64,000 nt of DNA, taken from Ziziphus jujuba (taxonomy: Eukaryota > Streptophyta > Magnoliopsida > Rosales > Rhamnaceae). Each line of letters starts with the position of its first letter. Positions within the stretch are counted from its first letter, which is position 1. Shown piece after piece: positions 37,723-48,800 of this stretch. The stretch covers positions 29,821,501-29,885,500 of the forward strand of contig NC_083383.1 in NCBI RefSeq assembly GCF_031755915.1, in the 5' to 3' direction. The notes under the pieces were generated by a model that was not told the DNA's origin, searched no databases, and saw only the letters and a program-made list of their open reading frames with translations. Made by a program: the position numbers and the translations under genes.

Positions 37723-39831
37723 TTATGTCTCATTCTTGCTAAAATGGCTCTTAGGAGTCATATATGGAGGATCATCATTACTTGAACGAGCTCCTCCAAT
37801 ATTCAGTATTTCTTCGGTATCATTAGGCAAAACAGGTCGGAGACTAACCCTCGGTTTCCTCGCTGGCAACACTGGTAGTGGTGCTTCCCCTCTGAGAATC
37901 CTAGCTGCTTCTTTCACTGTTGGCCTCTTGGCATGGTTTGGATGCACACAGGCAAGTCCCACCATTAGCATCCTTTCCATATCCCCACCATCATACTTCT
38001 CATCCAACCTCAAATCAGCAGCTTCAATGAGTTTGCCCTTTTCCCACAGGTTCCAAGCCCAATCAACGATCACTGTTCCATCATCATCAACCGGTCTCCG
38101 TCCAGCTGCAACCTCTAGAACCACCACACCAAAGCTATACACATCGGTTTTCACAGTTGGGACACCAGAGTAGACATACTCAGGAGCAAGATATCCCATT
38201 GTTCCTGCTGGGATTGTGGCTTCTCTCGTGAGGGAACTATGTTCATATACTTCTGCAAGACCGAAATCCCCAAGTTTGGCATTGAATTCCCCATCAAGCA
38301 TAATGTTGCAGGTCTTGACATCTCTGTGAATGATTTGCCTCTCACACTCCTCATGAAGATATGCCAAAGCAGAAGCAACCCCAAGAACTATGTGCAGTCT
38401 CTGCTTCCATGAAAGAACAATCGCAGTGTTGGATTTCTTGTGGATTATCTTGTCAAGGCTTCCATTGGGAAGGTACTCATAGACAAGGACTAGCTCATTT
38501 CCCTCACAGCACCATCCTTGAAGCTGGACCAGGTTTTTGTGCCTCAAGCAACCCACCATTGTTGCAAACTCAGTACTGAAAGGATTTCTCAAACAATCAA
38601 AAGCATTACCTCTTTCAAACCTTTTCACAGCCACTTCTCCTCCAACTGGAAGGGATCCTTTATAGACCACTGCAGAAGCTCCTTGTCCAACGATCCTGTT
38701 TCGATTAAACCCCATTGTAGCCGATCTAATATCAGCAAGTGACAATCTTGTTGGCACCCTATTTGTCTGATCTCTAGAAGCAATGGCTTCTCTGCTTCTT
38801 CCTTCAAGAACCCTTTTCTTTTTTATCAAAATGAAGCCAATCACAACAAGAATAGCAACAATGGAGAAAACAAATGCAGCTAAACCACCCAATCCAAGAG
38901 CAATCTCACTCACCCTCGTTTTGCTTTTGTGAGAAAGATCAACTGCTGGGTGTCTTTTAACGTTTGAATCTTCTGAAAAACATAGCAAACAATCTCCTTC
39001 TTCAACAGTATCAATGGGAATAACAGAAGGTGTAAAACCAAAAGTTTTGAACCTCCATTTGTCAACGACGTGGATTGCAGAGCCTTGGCCATTAGAACCA
39101 GAGAATCCAACATACATGAACTCCTTGAATTCTTTTGAGAGGTCAATCTGGGCAACAAGAAAAGGAGTCGGAGGCCTAATAGGAGAGAAACCAACCCACA
39201 CCCTGATCATTTTCATGGCGTCTCTGTACTCAATCCAAGCAGTAATCTTCCTCCCACTTTTCAAATCTATTCTTCTCGAAACCGCATCAATGGAAGCAAG
39301 AGAAACGACAGTGTTGACATCGATTCCGATGTGGTTTCCATTGATGTCTCCAAGCGAAGGGTCAAAACTGGTATCGAATTCCACCGCAAAGAACGAAGCT
39401 TGAGATGTTAAACCCGGTTCAGGAAGACCCATATACCCTTTTGAAAAGCTGAAAGATTGGGCATTTGGGGTTATCAGAAAAGCAAAGCCATCTCCGGAAG
39501 AGCACGGTGATGGTGAAGGGGTTATCGAGAAGGAGAAGCGGGAAGAGAAAGAAGCGGTCGTGTTGGTTATAGAATCAAGAAATCGAATTGGGTATGTGTA
39601 GAAAGCTCTTCCAACCCCAGAAGAAGAAGAAGAAGAAGAAGAAGAAGAAGAAGAAGAAGAAGAACAGGAGCGGAGTTCTTGAGTGAGACTAATGGCGTTG
39701 TTTCTGAAGTAAGCGTCACCGAAGAGGGTGACATTGCTTGCGGGAAAGAAAGCCAGAGAGTTCGAGAGAAAGTTGAAGTGGAAGAAGAAAATGAGAATGA
39801 CCAAGAAGATTGAGGAATAAGATGAATGCAT
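37723..39831 (-). CDS. L-type lectin-domain receptor kinase, S.6-like
   Basis: An intronless frame encodes 702 residues. The ATG at 39831 is preferred over one 15 codons upstream because a hydrophobic signal peptide then starts at once (residues 1 to about 27). A legume-lectin domain occupies about 28-265. A membrane helix lies at about 310-337, followed by a basic KKKR stop-transfer. The kinase domain shows a GQGASAVVYKG loop (about 382-392), VAVK with the catalytic lysine near 403, IIHRDVK (RD-type) near 499-505, DFG near 522-524 and APE near 550. The C-terminal tail ends near an SKNET motif. Such kinases sit at the plasma membrane and act in pathogen and stress sensing. The S.6 assignment comes from overall resemblance and from its position beside MFL1. 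A run of 15 serines at about 57-71, inside the lectin domain, is unusual. Confidence 0.88.
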   Translation of the reverse strand: MHSSYSSIFLVILIFFFHFNFLSNSLAFFPASNVTLFGDAYFRNNAISLTQELRSCSSSSSSSSSSSSSSSGVGRAFYTYPIRFLDSITNTTASFSSRFSFSITPSPSPCSSGDGFAFLITPNAQSFSFSKGYMGLPEPGLTSQASFFAVEFDTSFDPSLGDINGNHIGIDVNTVVSLASIDAVSRRIDLKSGRKITAWIEYRDAMKMIRVWVGFSPIRPPTPFLVAQIDLSKEFKEFMYVGFSGSNGQGSAIHVVDKWRFKTFGFTPSVIPIDTVEEGDCLLCFSEDSNVKRHPAVDLSHKSKTRVSEIALGLGGLAAFVFSIVAILVVIGFILIKKKRVLEGRSREAIASRDQTNRVPTRLSLADIRSATMGFNRNRIVGQGASAVVYKGSLPVGGEVAVKRFERGNAFDCLRNPFSTEFATMVGCLRHKNLVQLQGWCCEGNELVLVYEYLPNGSLDKIIHKKSNTAIVLSWKQRLHIVLGVASALAYLHEECERQIIHRDVKTCNIMLDGEFNAKLGDFGLAEVYEHSSLTREATIPAGTMGYLAPEYVYSGVPTVKTDVYSFGVVVLEVAAGRRPVDDDGTVIVDWAWNLWEKGKLIEAADLRLDEKYDGGDMERMLMVGLACVHPNHAKRPTVKEAARILRGEAPLPVLPARKPRVSLRPVLPNDTEEILNIGGARSSNDDPPYMTPKSHFSKNET
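39619..39664. repeat. (GAA)n microsatellite inside the lectin kinase coding region
   Basis: About 15 AAG/GAA units on the plus strand are read on the minus strand as TCT/TTC and encode the polyserine run of the lectin domain. In-frame length changes would alter only the number of serines. Confidence 0.9.
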
Positions 39832-40791
39832 TATAGATGGTTTTACGTGGAGATGATGGGTTTTTCTTACATACAACGGAGGAACTTTTTCTGGCTCGGA
39901 ACAATTAAAAGAAATTTCTGAAACTCCCCTGTTTGAGTGTTCAAATCAATGGGTGATCCAATCTTGCTCGGAGCTCCATCAGATTCAGAGGGAATGATTC
40001 AGGGGGGAAAGAAACCCATTTCAACTGTCAACTGTCAAGGGATACGATTTTGGCTGTCTATTTGTCTAAGGCACAGTGACGGAGGACCCCCTCTACGATT
40101 CGTCTTTCGTTTCTTTATTTGCTTCTGTTCTGTTTCTTTTCTTGAGGTTCAGAATAGTGGCAGCATGTGTTTGTTTACCATATCACGGACAATATGTTTT
40201 ATTTTTATGAGAAGATAGGGAACTGAAATCAATACAAGCCAACAATCAGGAATTCTGTATTTCAAAGTATAGTCTTCCAAGAAGACCAGCAGAAAATATA
40301 TACCATTATTACAATAGCTCATCAAAACTTCTCACTACACAGCTCAAATGGGTAGAAAGATTTAAATTATTTCCTTCTCTTTCCAGTTTTGTGAATTTCA
40401 AAAAAGCCAAAAAAAATAAAAAAAAAAAGGAAAAAAAAAAATGCAAGAAGCGCTAAAGAGAGGTCATCTAAATACAACGCTATAACAGATTCTCGTTCTC
40501 TCTCCAAAACGGTATCATCTTGTTCATGATGTAACATAACTTATGTTTGCCGAATCTGATCCACTGAGATCATCATGGTCAAAAATCACTGCATCCATAG
40601 AATAAATTATATTAATTCTATGTTGGTGAACCAATTATTTGTGTGTATATATATATATATATGTAGCATATGGTAAGTTGGTAATCGGCAAACAATATGA
40701 ACGAACTTAAACCATGACTTTAGAATGAATGTGTACCTGTCATTTCATACTGCACAAATCCAATGCTCTATAACCATAAGCATCACCATCT
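39832..40791. other. Leader of the lectin kinase and 3' flank of the NLR pseudogene
   Basis: The first part (39832 to about 40200) is the likely 5' leader and promoter of the minus-strand kinase. From about 40230 the sequence matches the 3' flank seen at 55003-55125 and 63540-63790 (for example AAGACCAGCAG, ATGCAAG and CATCTTGTT), so the repeated NLR unit starts here. A (TA)n run lies at 40646-40662. Confidence 0.55.
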
Positions 40792-43628
40792 TCATCCTTG
40801 CAAACGTTGCAACAATTCTGAATCACCAAGTTTGTAACTCTCATAATTTCTAGCTACAACATTATAGCAGAAAATAACACATGCTACATGCTCAACTTTC
40901 CAGTAATCTCTGCCTCCATCTGGTTGCAATCCGAGTACAAATTCTTTAGGCATGTCGTAAGCTTTAAGAAACTCTAGTTTCTCTAGGTGTTTGATATCCG
41001 ATAGAACCTCCTTCATTAGCGGATGAGGTCCGAGGAAAAGATTTTCAAGAACAGGCAATGCTCCTTTATCTATTTTCAAAACCTTTAATCCATCCAACTT
41101 TTCTAAAGCAAGGTGCTTGAGTTTTCGAAAACTTCCCTCTTGAAAATGTAATTCCTCTCCTTCATATGCTCGGTGCATATCTAGAAATTCTAGATTAGGC
41201 AAGTGTTCTAGTAGTTTTAATGGATCATTAGTTAGCCTCGAGTGATACAAGTTAAGTATGTGAAGATTTTGAACCTTCTTGATCCATTTTGGCAATTTTT
41301 GTAATTTTCCAATTAAGTAAAGTTGAGTCAGGAAACAAGGAGGAGATGAAATGTGTTGAACATCTAAGATTTCCTCTTCGTTGATAGAATGAAAGCTTAA
41401 TAAATTAAGATGGTTCATCTTCTCAATGGAGGAACATAGAGTCTTTCCTGTTTCTGCACTTAATTCTGAAATACCCAATGCCTTCAATTTCTTCAATTTC
41501 TCAAGCTCTTTAATGGCACCAATCCCGCTTTGATAGGCATCCACGACTAGAAGTGTTTGTAATTCTTCCAAACATCCAAATCCTTTATGTATCTTCACTC
41601 CCTGCAATGCCTTCGAAATTTCAGCGAGCTTCAAATCATGACAGAAGGCCAAAATGTGTTGTAAGTTCCAAAGCTTGTTGATCTCAATTGGCAAATCTAA
41701 TATACAAGTTTCTCTGATGTCCAGGATCTACAAATTGTATAGCTTGCCGATGGATTTTGGTAGCATCTTGATCTGTTTATTATTCCTCAACGATAAGTAC
41801 TTCAAGTGAAGTAACTTTCCCATTTCTTCTGGGAGATGACAAAGAGGAGCATTAGAAACATCTAAAACTTTCAAAAGCTTGAATTTCTTAATCAAATCAA
41901 CATTAATGACTTCTAATTTATCAATGTTGAAAAGAAAAACAGATCGAACTCCTCGAAGGTCTTCTACATTCTGCAGAACAGTTTTTGTAGTGTGATAGAT
42001 TGATAGACGACGATATTTCTCTCTGGACCTCGAGTTGTGTTCATGGTGACCTAGACTTTTACAAAAGCCAAACTCATTGACCCTTGGTACGATTATTTCA
42101 TGCATCAGATCATGTACTCGACATGATTTAGTTGATACATAAAAGTTTACCCATGTCTGAACTAAGTTCCTGTTTATGAGCTCGTTTAAGTATTCTTCTG
42201 CAACTTGGACCAACGTTTGTCTCTTTGTTTCAGTACAAAACCTTAAGCAATCCACAATCTGCATAATGTGAAATACTCAATGGCATAATCTTCAGGAAGT
42301 ATACCAAACTATAACAGGCAGGGTTTGAGGTGGTATGGGAGGTCATCATAACTGAGAGATAAAATTTCTGGGATACCCGAAAGGTGCGGATTAGTTTCAA
42401 ACTCAGATTCACGATTGTCGTGCAGTTTTTGCCATTCATATACAACCTTCTCTTTGGTTGAAAGTCAAGCACCAACGGTGGTGATAACAAGTGGTAGGCC
42501 TTGGCATTTTTTAACGATTTTAAGAGACAACTCCTCTAATTCTCTAGGACAACGTGTCTCAAACTCAAAACGAAATGCCTTTTTGCAGAAAAATTCCCAC
42601 GACAATTCTTGAGATAGAGGCTGTATCTTTAGGACAAAATCACATGGTGCTTCCTTATAAGAAGAAGCAACTTCATCGTTTCTTGTTGTGATAACGATCC
42701 TACTCCCTTCGTCATTGTTCGGAAATGCAAGTTTCATAACTTTCCAAAAATTGATATACCAGATATCATAAAAAACAATCACATATCTCTTGGTTTCTAA
42801 AGATTGTCTAAGAATACTAATCAACTTTGGCAATGTATCCATGTCACCTGCAATGGACTCTGTTATTGCTGCAGGGTAGATTTGCATTGCAATACTCTTT
42901 AGTATCTTCTCTATGTTGTATGATTGTGAAACGCTAATCCAAGCATGGAAATTAAATCTTGCTTTAACTTCTTTGTTGTCATAGACCTTTTTAGCAAGAG
43001 TGGTCTTTCCTACTCCTCCTTGTCCTATTAGCGAAATTACAATGCGCGTAGATTCTCCTCTGACCAGCTTCCTCACCAGAACATCTCGTTTGATATCGAT
43101 GCCAACGAGTTCATTTTCCTCAACAAATAAGGCAGCCAGTCGAGGGTCATGATGTTGTTCAACATTTTTCATCCCTCTACTAATAACTCGTTGCTGATCA
43201 AAGGGTCTCAAACCATATGTTTCACCTCTATCCTTGAGTTCGCGTAAAGATGTTTGGATATTTTGAATCTGATATGTTATGCTGTAGCTCAGATTCAAGG
43301 CCTTGATTTGATGAGAAATTTTTCGGAGGAAACTGAGGAATATTCCATGTCTATGGTAATGGTGTTTTGTGGCATGAAGAAGGTATTCATCCATGACATC
43401 TTCTACCTCATAGGCTTCTTCCCTTAGCTGTTTCAACCAGGCTTTCAACCTCTCGCGCATTCTTTCTTTTTCCCACCTCGTATCTGCATCTTTGGAGAGA
43501 CTATAGATAAGCTCCAATTCATTTTTTAGATTTTTAACTGTTTTGTGAGCTCCCTTGAAAAGTTTTGCTTCTTCTATTAGCAGTTGAACCAACTTGCCAA
43601 TAACAGAAGTTAGTACGATCTCTGTCAT
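40792..43628 (-). pseudogene. CC-NB-ARC-LRR resistance gene (RPM1-like), inactivated
   Basis: The frame opens with an ATG at 43628. A coiled-coil N terminus has an EDVID-like VEDVMDEYL near residue 75. The NB-ARC domain shows the P-loop GQGGVGKTT (202-210), a kinase-2 region reading VIVFYDIW (283-290) instead of the usual LDD(V/I)W, RNBS-B GSRIVITTR, and CQGLPL (375-380). The frame stops at 42465-42467 just after GLPL. Continuing, the ARC2 part has stops at 42309-42311 and 42243-42245, then a one-base frame change near 42232-42242. The next segment (to 41731) has a VHD motif in RVHDLMHE and LRRs, and stops at 41728-41730. A last 312-codon segment of LRRs ends at 40792. Intact relatives are intracellular immune receptors. 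With four stops and a frameshift this copy cannot make the full receptor, though truncated CC-NB products are possible. Confidence 0.9.
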
Positions 43629-45334
43629 TTCTCCTTAGCTTCTAAAAAATCAAGTAAAGTTAAGTAATGGAAAACCTCCTGCTAATTTGAAATAGAGGTT
43701 CAGATGCTTAGCTTACGAGCACTTAAACAAGTGAGAATCAATTGATATTAATAAGGATAATATATAAGTCATTGTAGGAAAAATGGTGAACTATATTATA
43801 CATATATATAAAAGAAAATTACAGCAACATGGAGTAAAGGACCAAAAAGAAAGCAAATGGAACAATGTTGAAGGGTCACTTAGTTCCTTTGAATGTGCAA
43901 TTTAGTAAATAAATACAAAGGAGTGAAGTTACAATCTACTCATGCCCGTTTAAGATTAATATAAAATCATACTTCAAAGCAGCAGAAACAGATTATGACA
44001 TGTAAAAAAGATGGAATAATGTTAATGACAATGATTCCCTTTCATTATTATTATTTTTATTATTGTTAATTTGTTATTTCATTAGTTTCCTTAAATTCAC
44101 AAATTCCCTCTTTCTCTTTTATGTCAACTCTTATCCTTTTTGACACCACAAAACCATGAGAGCCTATCTTCTACCATCCCTAATATGAAACATGGATTGT
44201 TCCAGCCACTAAACCCATAACATATAAGCTTATTTTCTTTAATTTCTCTGTATTCCCACTACAACTAATATGCTCCCTAGCCACATTCCAGCAACAAAAT
44301 TTAAATTTTTCACTAGAGTTATTCTACTGCCACAAATTTTAATTTGTCACTAAACGGTTTAGTGAAAAATAAAATTTTATCACTCACCTTGTTAAAACGT
44401 AGTCTGGTGACAAATCAGCCATGTCACTAAGTTATGGATGAGTGACAATATGTAGCTTTGTCATTGAAGCTAACAGTCAAAGTTTTTTCCCGATTCATTT
44501 TTTAATATTTTATTTATCACATACATTAAAATATAAAAAAGCTAAAACCGTTAGTCGTAAAATATTTTTAACTTTTTAAGGAACTAAATATTGAAAAACA
44601 TTTAAGGTTTTTAGAAATTCATTTCCAAGTGATCTTTATTCTGCAACTTTAATAAAATTTAAAGACAATAAATTAGTACATCGTCATAATTTTTTTTTTA
44701 ACAAGATCATCATAAACCTTTTTTTGTTTTTGTTTTGGGTAATATAAGATCGCAATATAGAATAAAAAAAAAAAAAATCATAATAAAACTGCTTACTACC
44801 CAAAAAGCGCATGTGAAAACGTAGAAAAGAGAGAGAGCCCACACGGATCATTTCCAAAGTTCACATAATGACCGCACGTGTGCATAAGCCCACACGTAAT
44901 AATTAGGAAAAAGTAAAGGGGGGAAAAAAAAAAAGAAGAAGAAGAAGAAGAAGAAGAAAATAAAAAAAATAATAATAATAGGAAAAATGTAAATAAATAG
45001 ATCCATTTAATGGAAGAAGAAAATTTAAAAAAATATAATCGGAAACGAATAAAAATAGAGAGAAGAAAAAAACTCTAAACAAGTTTGAGGAAGATATTTT
45101 GGATATTGAAATAATCAAAATGATTAACTACTCCTGATTAACAGCTCTTATTCATAGTAAATATATGCATAAGATGTTCTAAAATCTAAACTTAAATGGA
45201 GAAAATTTGAACATGTGAAAGATGACTATTGCTTAATTTTTCCTAAAGAAAGCACACTTCCCAGCACTTGAGAACTGCCACTATTTTATGAAAATCCCTA
45301 AACATAGTACGGAAAACATAACGAAACTTAAACG

Positions 45335-45378
<44 letters not shown>

Positions 45379-45634
45379 TTACAGAGAGTGTGGAAACCTG
45401 TAAGACTAGAGAGGAGTTCAAGCAGCAGCAGAATGAATAAAGAAGACAATGTCCTGTGTAGAGTTCAAGTAACTAACTGATATCAACAGATCTGATCTTT
45501 CAAGTGATTAAATATCAAACCAGCAGTATATAAACCACCACACGTACGGCACAACAACAAGTAAATTGACAGCAAAAATACCAGGAAACCAGATGAGAGA
45601 AAACCCAACAAAGAACACAATATTTAATGTGGTT
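43629..45634. repeat. 5' flank of the NLR pseudogene, part of the duplicated unit
   Basis: The segment about 44050-44180 (AAATTCACAAATTCC, CATGAGAGCCTATC) and the segment 44995-45100 (GGAAGAAGAAAATTTAAA) recur at 56890-57015 and 57040-57100. The block 45313-45634 recurs almost unchanged at 57661-57968. The part 44190-44990 is absent from the second copy. It begins near CACTACAACTAAT and contains repeated TTTGTCACTAA / GTGACAAAT motifs, like subterminal repeats of a CACTA element, but no matching right end was found. No gene is supported here. Confidence 0.55.
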
Positions 45635-45639
45635 CAGTC

Positions 45640-45829
45640 CGTTACGTAATCAGTTTTGTTATACATGATATGTACAGCTCTATGTGATATATATTGTTAT
45701 TTTTTAATATTTATCCTACTGTTGTAGCTTAGTAGGACTCTTTAGTTTGTACACCTGTATTTAACAGTGGTTTCACGTTAATAATAAAACACTTTTCATT
45801 CTCTCTATTTTGTCTCTGTTTTCCTTATA
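45640..45829 (+). repeat. 5' LTR of the Copia element
   Basis: 190 bp, identical to the 3' LTR except at its first base (C instead of T) and one internal base (near 45752, CACCTG against CACATG). It contains a TATATATTG stretch and ATTAATAATAAAACAC near the end, likely promoter and polyadenylation signals. Confidence 0.95.
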
Positions 45830-45841
45830 TGGTATCAGAGC
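45830..45841 (+). other. Primer binding site of the Copia element (initiator Met tRNA)
   Basis: TGGTATCAGAGC directly follows the LTR and is complementary to the 3' end of plant initiator methionine tRNA, the usual Copia primer. Its position fixes the LTR end at TTATA. Confidence 0.9.
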
Positions 45842-45882
45842 ATCTAAATTTTTTTTTTTTTCGATCCTTCCTAGTCCTTCTC

Positions 45883-48800
45883 ATGGCTCTCTCTTCATCT
45901 TCTACATCAAATCCTACAGACTCAACACCCACTGTTGCTCCTTCTACTGTCTCTAATGAGCCATCTCTCTCAAGCCGTGTTCTTGTGGTTCTCAATGTGG
46001 CCACACAGGTCCCTCTTAAACTCACTGACACCACCTATTTTCCATGGCGTAAGCAGTTCGACGTGCTTCTCATAGGTTATGATCTCTATGGTTTCGTCAA
46101 TGGCAATATTCCCTGTCCATCGCCGACTCTATCTGATCAATCTCCCAATCCTGATTATTCGTTTTGGATCCGCCAAGACTCTCTTCTACTTGGTACGTTG
46201 CTGGCTTCTCTATCTTCTGAGGTTCATCAGATTGTAGCCACCTCTGAAACATCTAAAGATGCATGGGATCGGCTTGCCTCTGCTTTTGCGAAACCATCCC
46301 GCTCTCGGCTGTTGCGAATCAGAGAAAGGCTTATTAAAGCTCAGGGTAATCGGTCAGTCTTGGAGTATCTTAATGATGTTAAAAGTGCAGCAGATGAACT
46401 CAGTCTCTTAGATCATCCGGTGAGTGAAGATGATCTTACTTTATATATTCTTAATGGTCTATCTACTGCATTTGAGAGCATTTCTGCAGCATTTCGTACA
46501 AGAGATTCCTCTATCAGTTTTGAAGAATTACGTGAGAAATTAACGGAGCATGACAATTATATGAAAAGGACAGACACACAGCCTCCAAACACCACGATTA
46601 CTGCCCATGCTGCACAACGCATGCCTCCACCTGACACTTTTGGCCCACGGTTTGGTGCACCCAGACCATACAGACCCCCTCGTGCTTCTGTTGTTCCTCA
46701 ACGTCGTCCCGTCTCCAACTCCTCTCCCACCAATTACAAAGGTCGCTGTCAGCTATGTGCAACCCAGGGACATTCTGCACGTTATTGTCCTCTATTCAAA
46801 CATCAATGGACATTTACGCCTAAGCAGCAAATCCCTCCTACTTTCAATCAATCTGCTCCTCATGCCTTTCATTCAACATCTGTTCTGGGTCCTGCTCCTA
46901 TCCCTCCACCTCAACCTTGGCTGTTGGACATGGGTGCTTCGCATCACATAGCTCAAGATTTTCAGACTTTATCTCTTCATTCTGACTATGATGGCACCGA
47001 AGAAATCTCTGTTGGTAATGGTAACAGATTGGGTATCACACACACGGGCTCTACCTCTTTATCCTCTCCCTCTAAACTTTTTTCACTCACTAATGTCTTA
47101 TGTGTTCCTGCTATAACAAGAAATTTACTTTCTGTTTCTAAATTTTGCCAAACCAATAATACCTCTATTGAATTCTTTCCTACTCATTTTGTTGTGAAGG
47201 ATCTCCGGACCGGTGCTCGTCTTCTCAAAGGACCACTTAGACATGGAGTTTATGAATGGCCGGGTCCCTCTTCTCCCTCTCATCCAACACATGCTGCCTA
47301 TACAAGTGTCAAAACCAGTCTTCAACAGTGGCATCAACGGCTTGGCCATCCTGCTCTCAAAACTCTCCGTCATATTATTCATAAGTATTCCCTACCTGTC
47401 TCCAATAATGCTAAATTTATTTGCTCCTCATGTTTTTGCAATAAATCTCATCGTCTCCCTTTTGGTGTGTCTTCCCTTTCTAGTTCAAAACCTTTACAAT
47501 TAGTCTATTCTGATGTTTGGGGACCTTCTTCTGTTCCCTCTTTTGATGGTTTTAGATTTTATGTAATTTTTGTAGACCATTTTTCTAAGTACACATGGTT
47601 ATTTCCTATTATGCATAAATCTGATGTGTCTTCAGTTTTTATTAAATTTAAAGCAATTGTAGAAAAATATTTTCAATTACCATTAATTTCCTTTTATTCA
47701 GATAATGGTGGAGAATTTATTAAACTAAAATCTTTTTTTGAAATCAATGGCATAAGTCACTTCTTAACCACACCACACACTCCACAACAAAATGGGTATG
47801 CAGAACGTAGGCATAGACACATTCGTGAAACTGGCATGTCTTTACTATCTCAAGCTAATATTCCTACAGAATTTTGGTCATTTGCTTTTCAAACTGCCAC
47901 TTATTTAATTAACAGATTAACTACACCAACATTGGGAAATAAATCACCTTTTGAAATTCTTTTTCAAAAATCACCAAATTTTATTTCCATCAAGACATTT
48001 GGGTGTCTATGTTTTCCATGGCTCAAACCCTACACAACCTCCAAACTTGACCCTGTCTCTCGTCCATGTGTATATCTTGGTCCATTGTCTAATCAAAGTG
48101 GATATAAATGTTTGGATGTCATGACAAATAAACTTTATTCTTCTCGTCATGTGACCTTTGTAGAAAATGAATTTCCTTTTATGCAAAAAGTCAAAGCTAA
48201 TAATTCATTCTTACCTACTCCCACTACTATTCAATCACATGTTCCCACCTCAACCCATACATTACTTCCATTTCATTCTCCACGTATCCTACCAAAATTA
48301 ATATCCTCTTCACCACACAACTTTTCTCCTACCTCTTTTCCATCTTCTCTGACAGCTTTCCCTCCACCCTCACCTGCTCTGTCTCCTGGCAGTCACAAAC
48401 CATGTCCTCCAACCTTATCCATGTCTTCATTTACTCTTCTCTCAAGTGATATACGGCGAGAAGACAACACTGCTGCCCGGGAATCTCTCCCAGCTTCCCC
48501 ATCTGCTACGGTCCCCTCACCTCCAACAAATACCCGCATCCATACCATGCGCACAAGGTCATTAAATCAAATATTTAAGCCAAAATTACTACCTGATTTT
48601 TATGTTGCTTCTATTTCCAACAGCAGTGAGCCGAAGACAGCAAAACAGGCTTTGGCCATCCCAGCTTGGAGAGATGCCATGCACAGTGAATATCACGCCT
48701 TGCTTAAGAACAATACTTGGACGCTTGTTCCACCTGCCTCTACTCAAAATCTAATTGGCTGTAAGTGGGTTTTTCGCACTAAGTCTAATCCTGATGGTTC

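Noticed and set aside
37715..39403. Several plus-strand frames of 70-150 codons
   Set aside because: Antisense shadows of the lectin receptor kinase gene.
45829..45882. First in-frame ATG of the Copia frame as the start
   Set aside because: It overlaps the LTR/primer-binding-site junction; the ATG at 45883 begins ordinary gag sequence.
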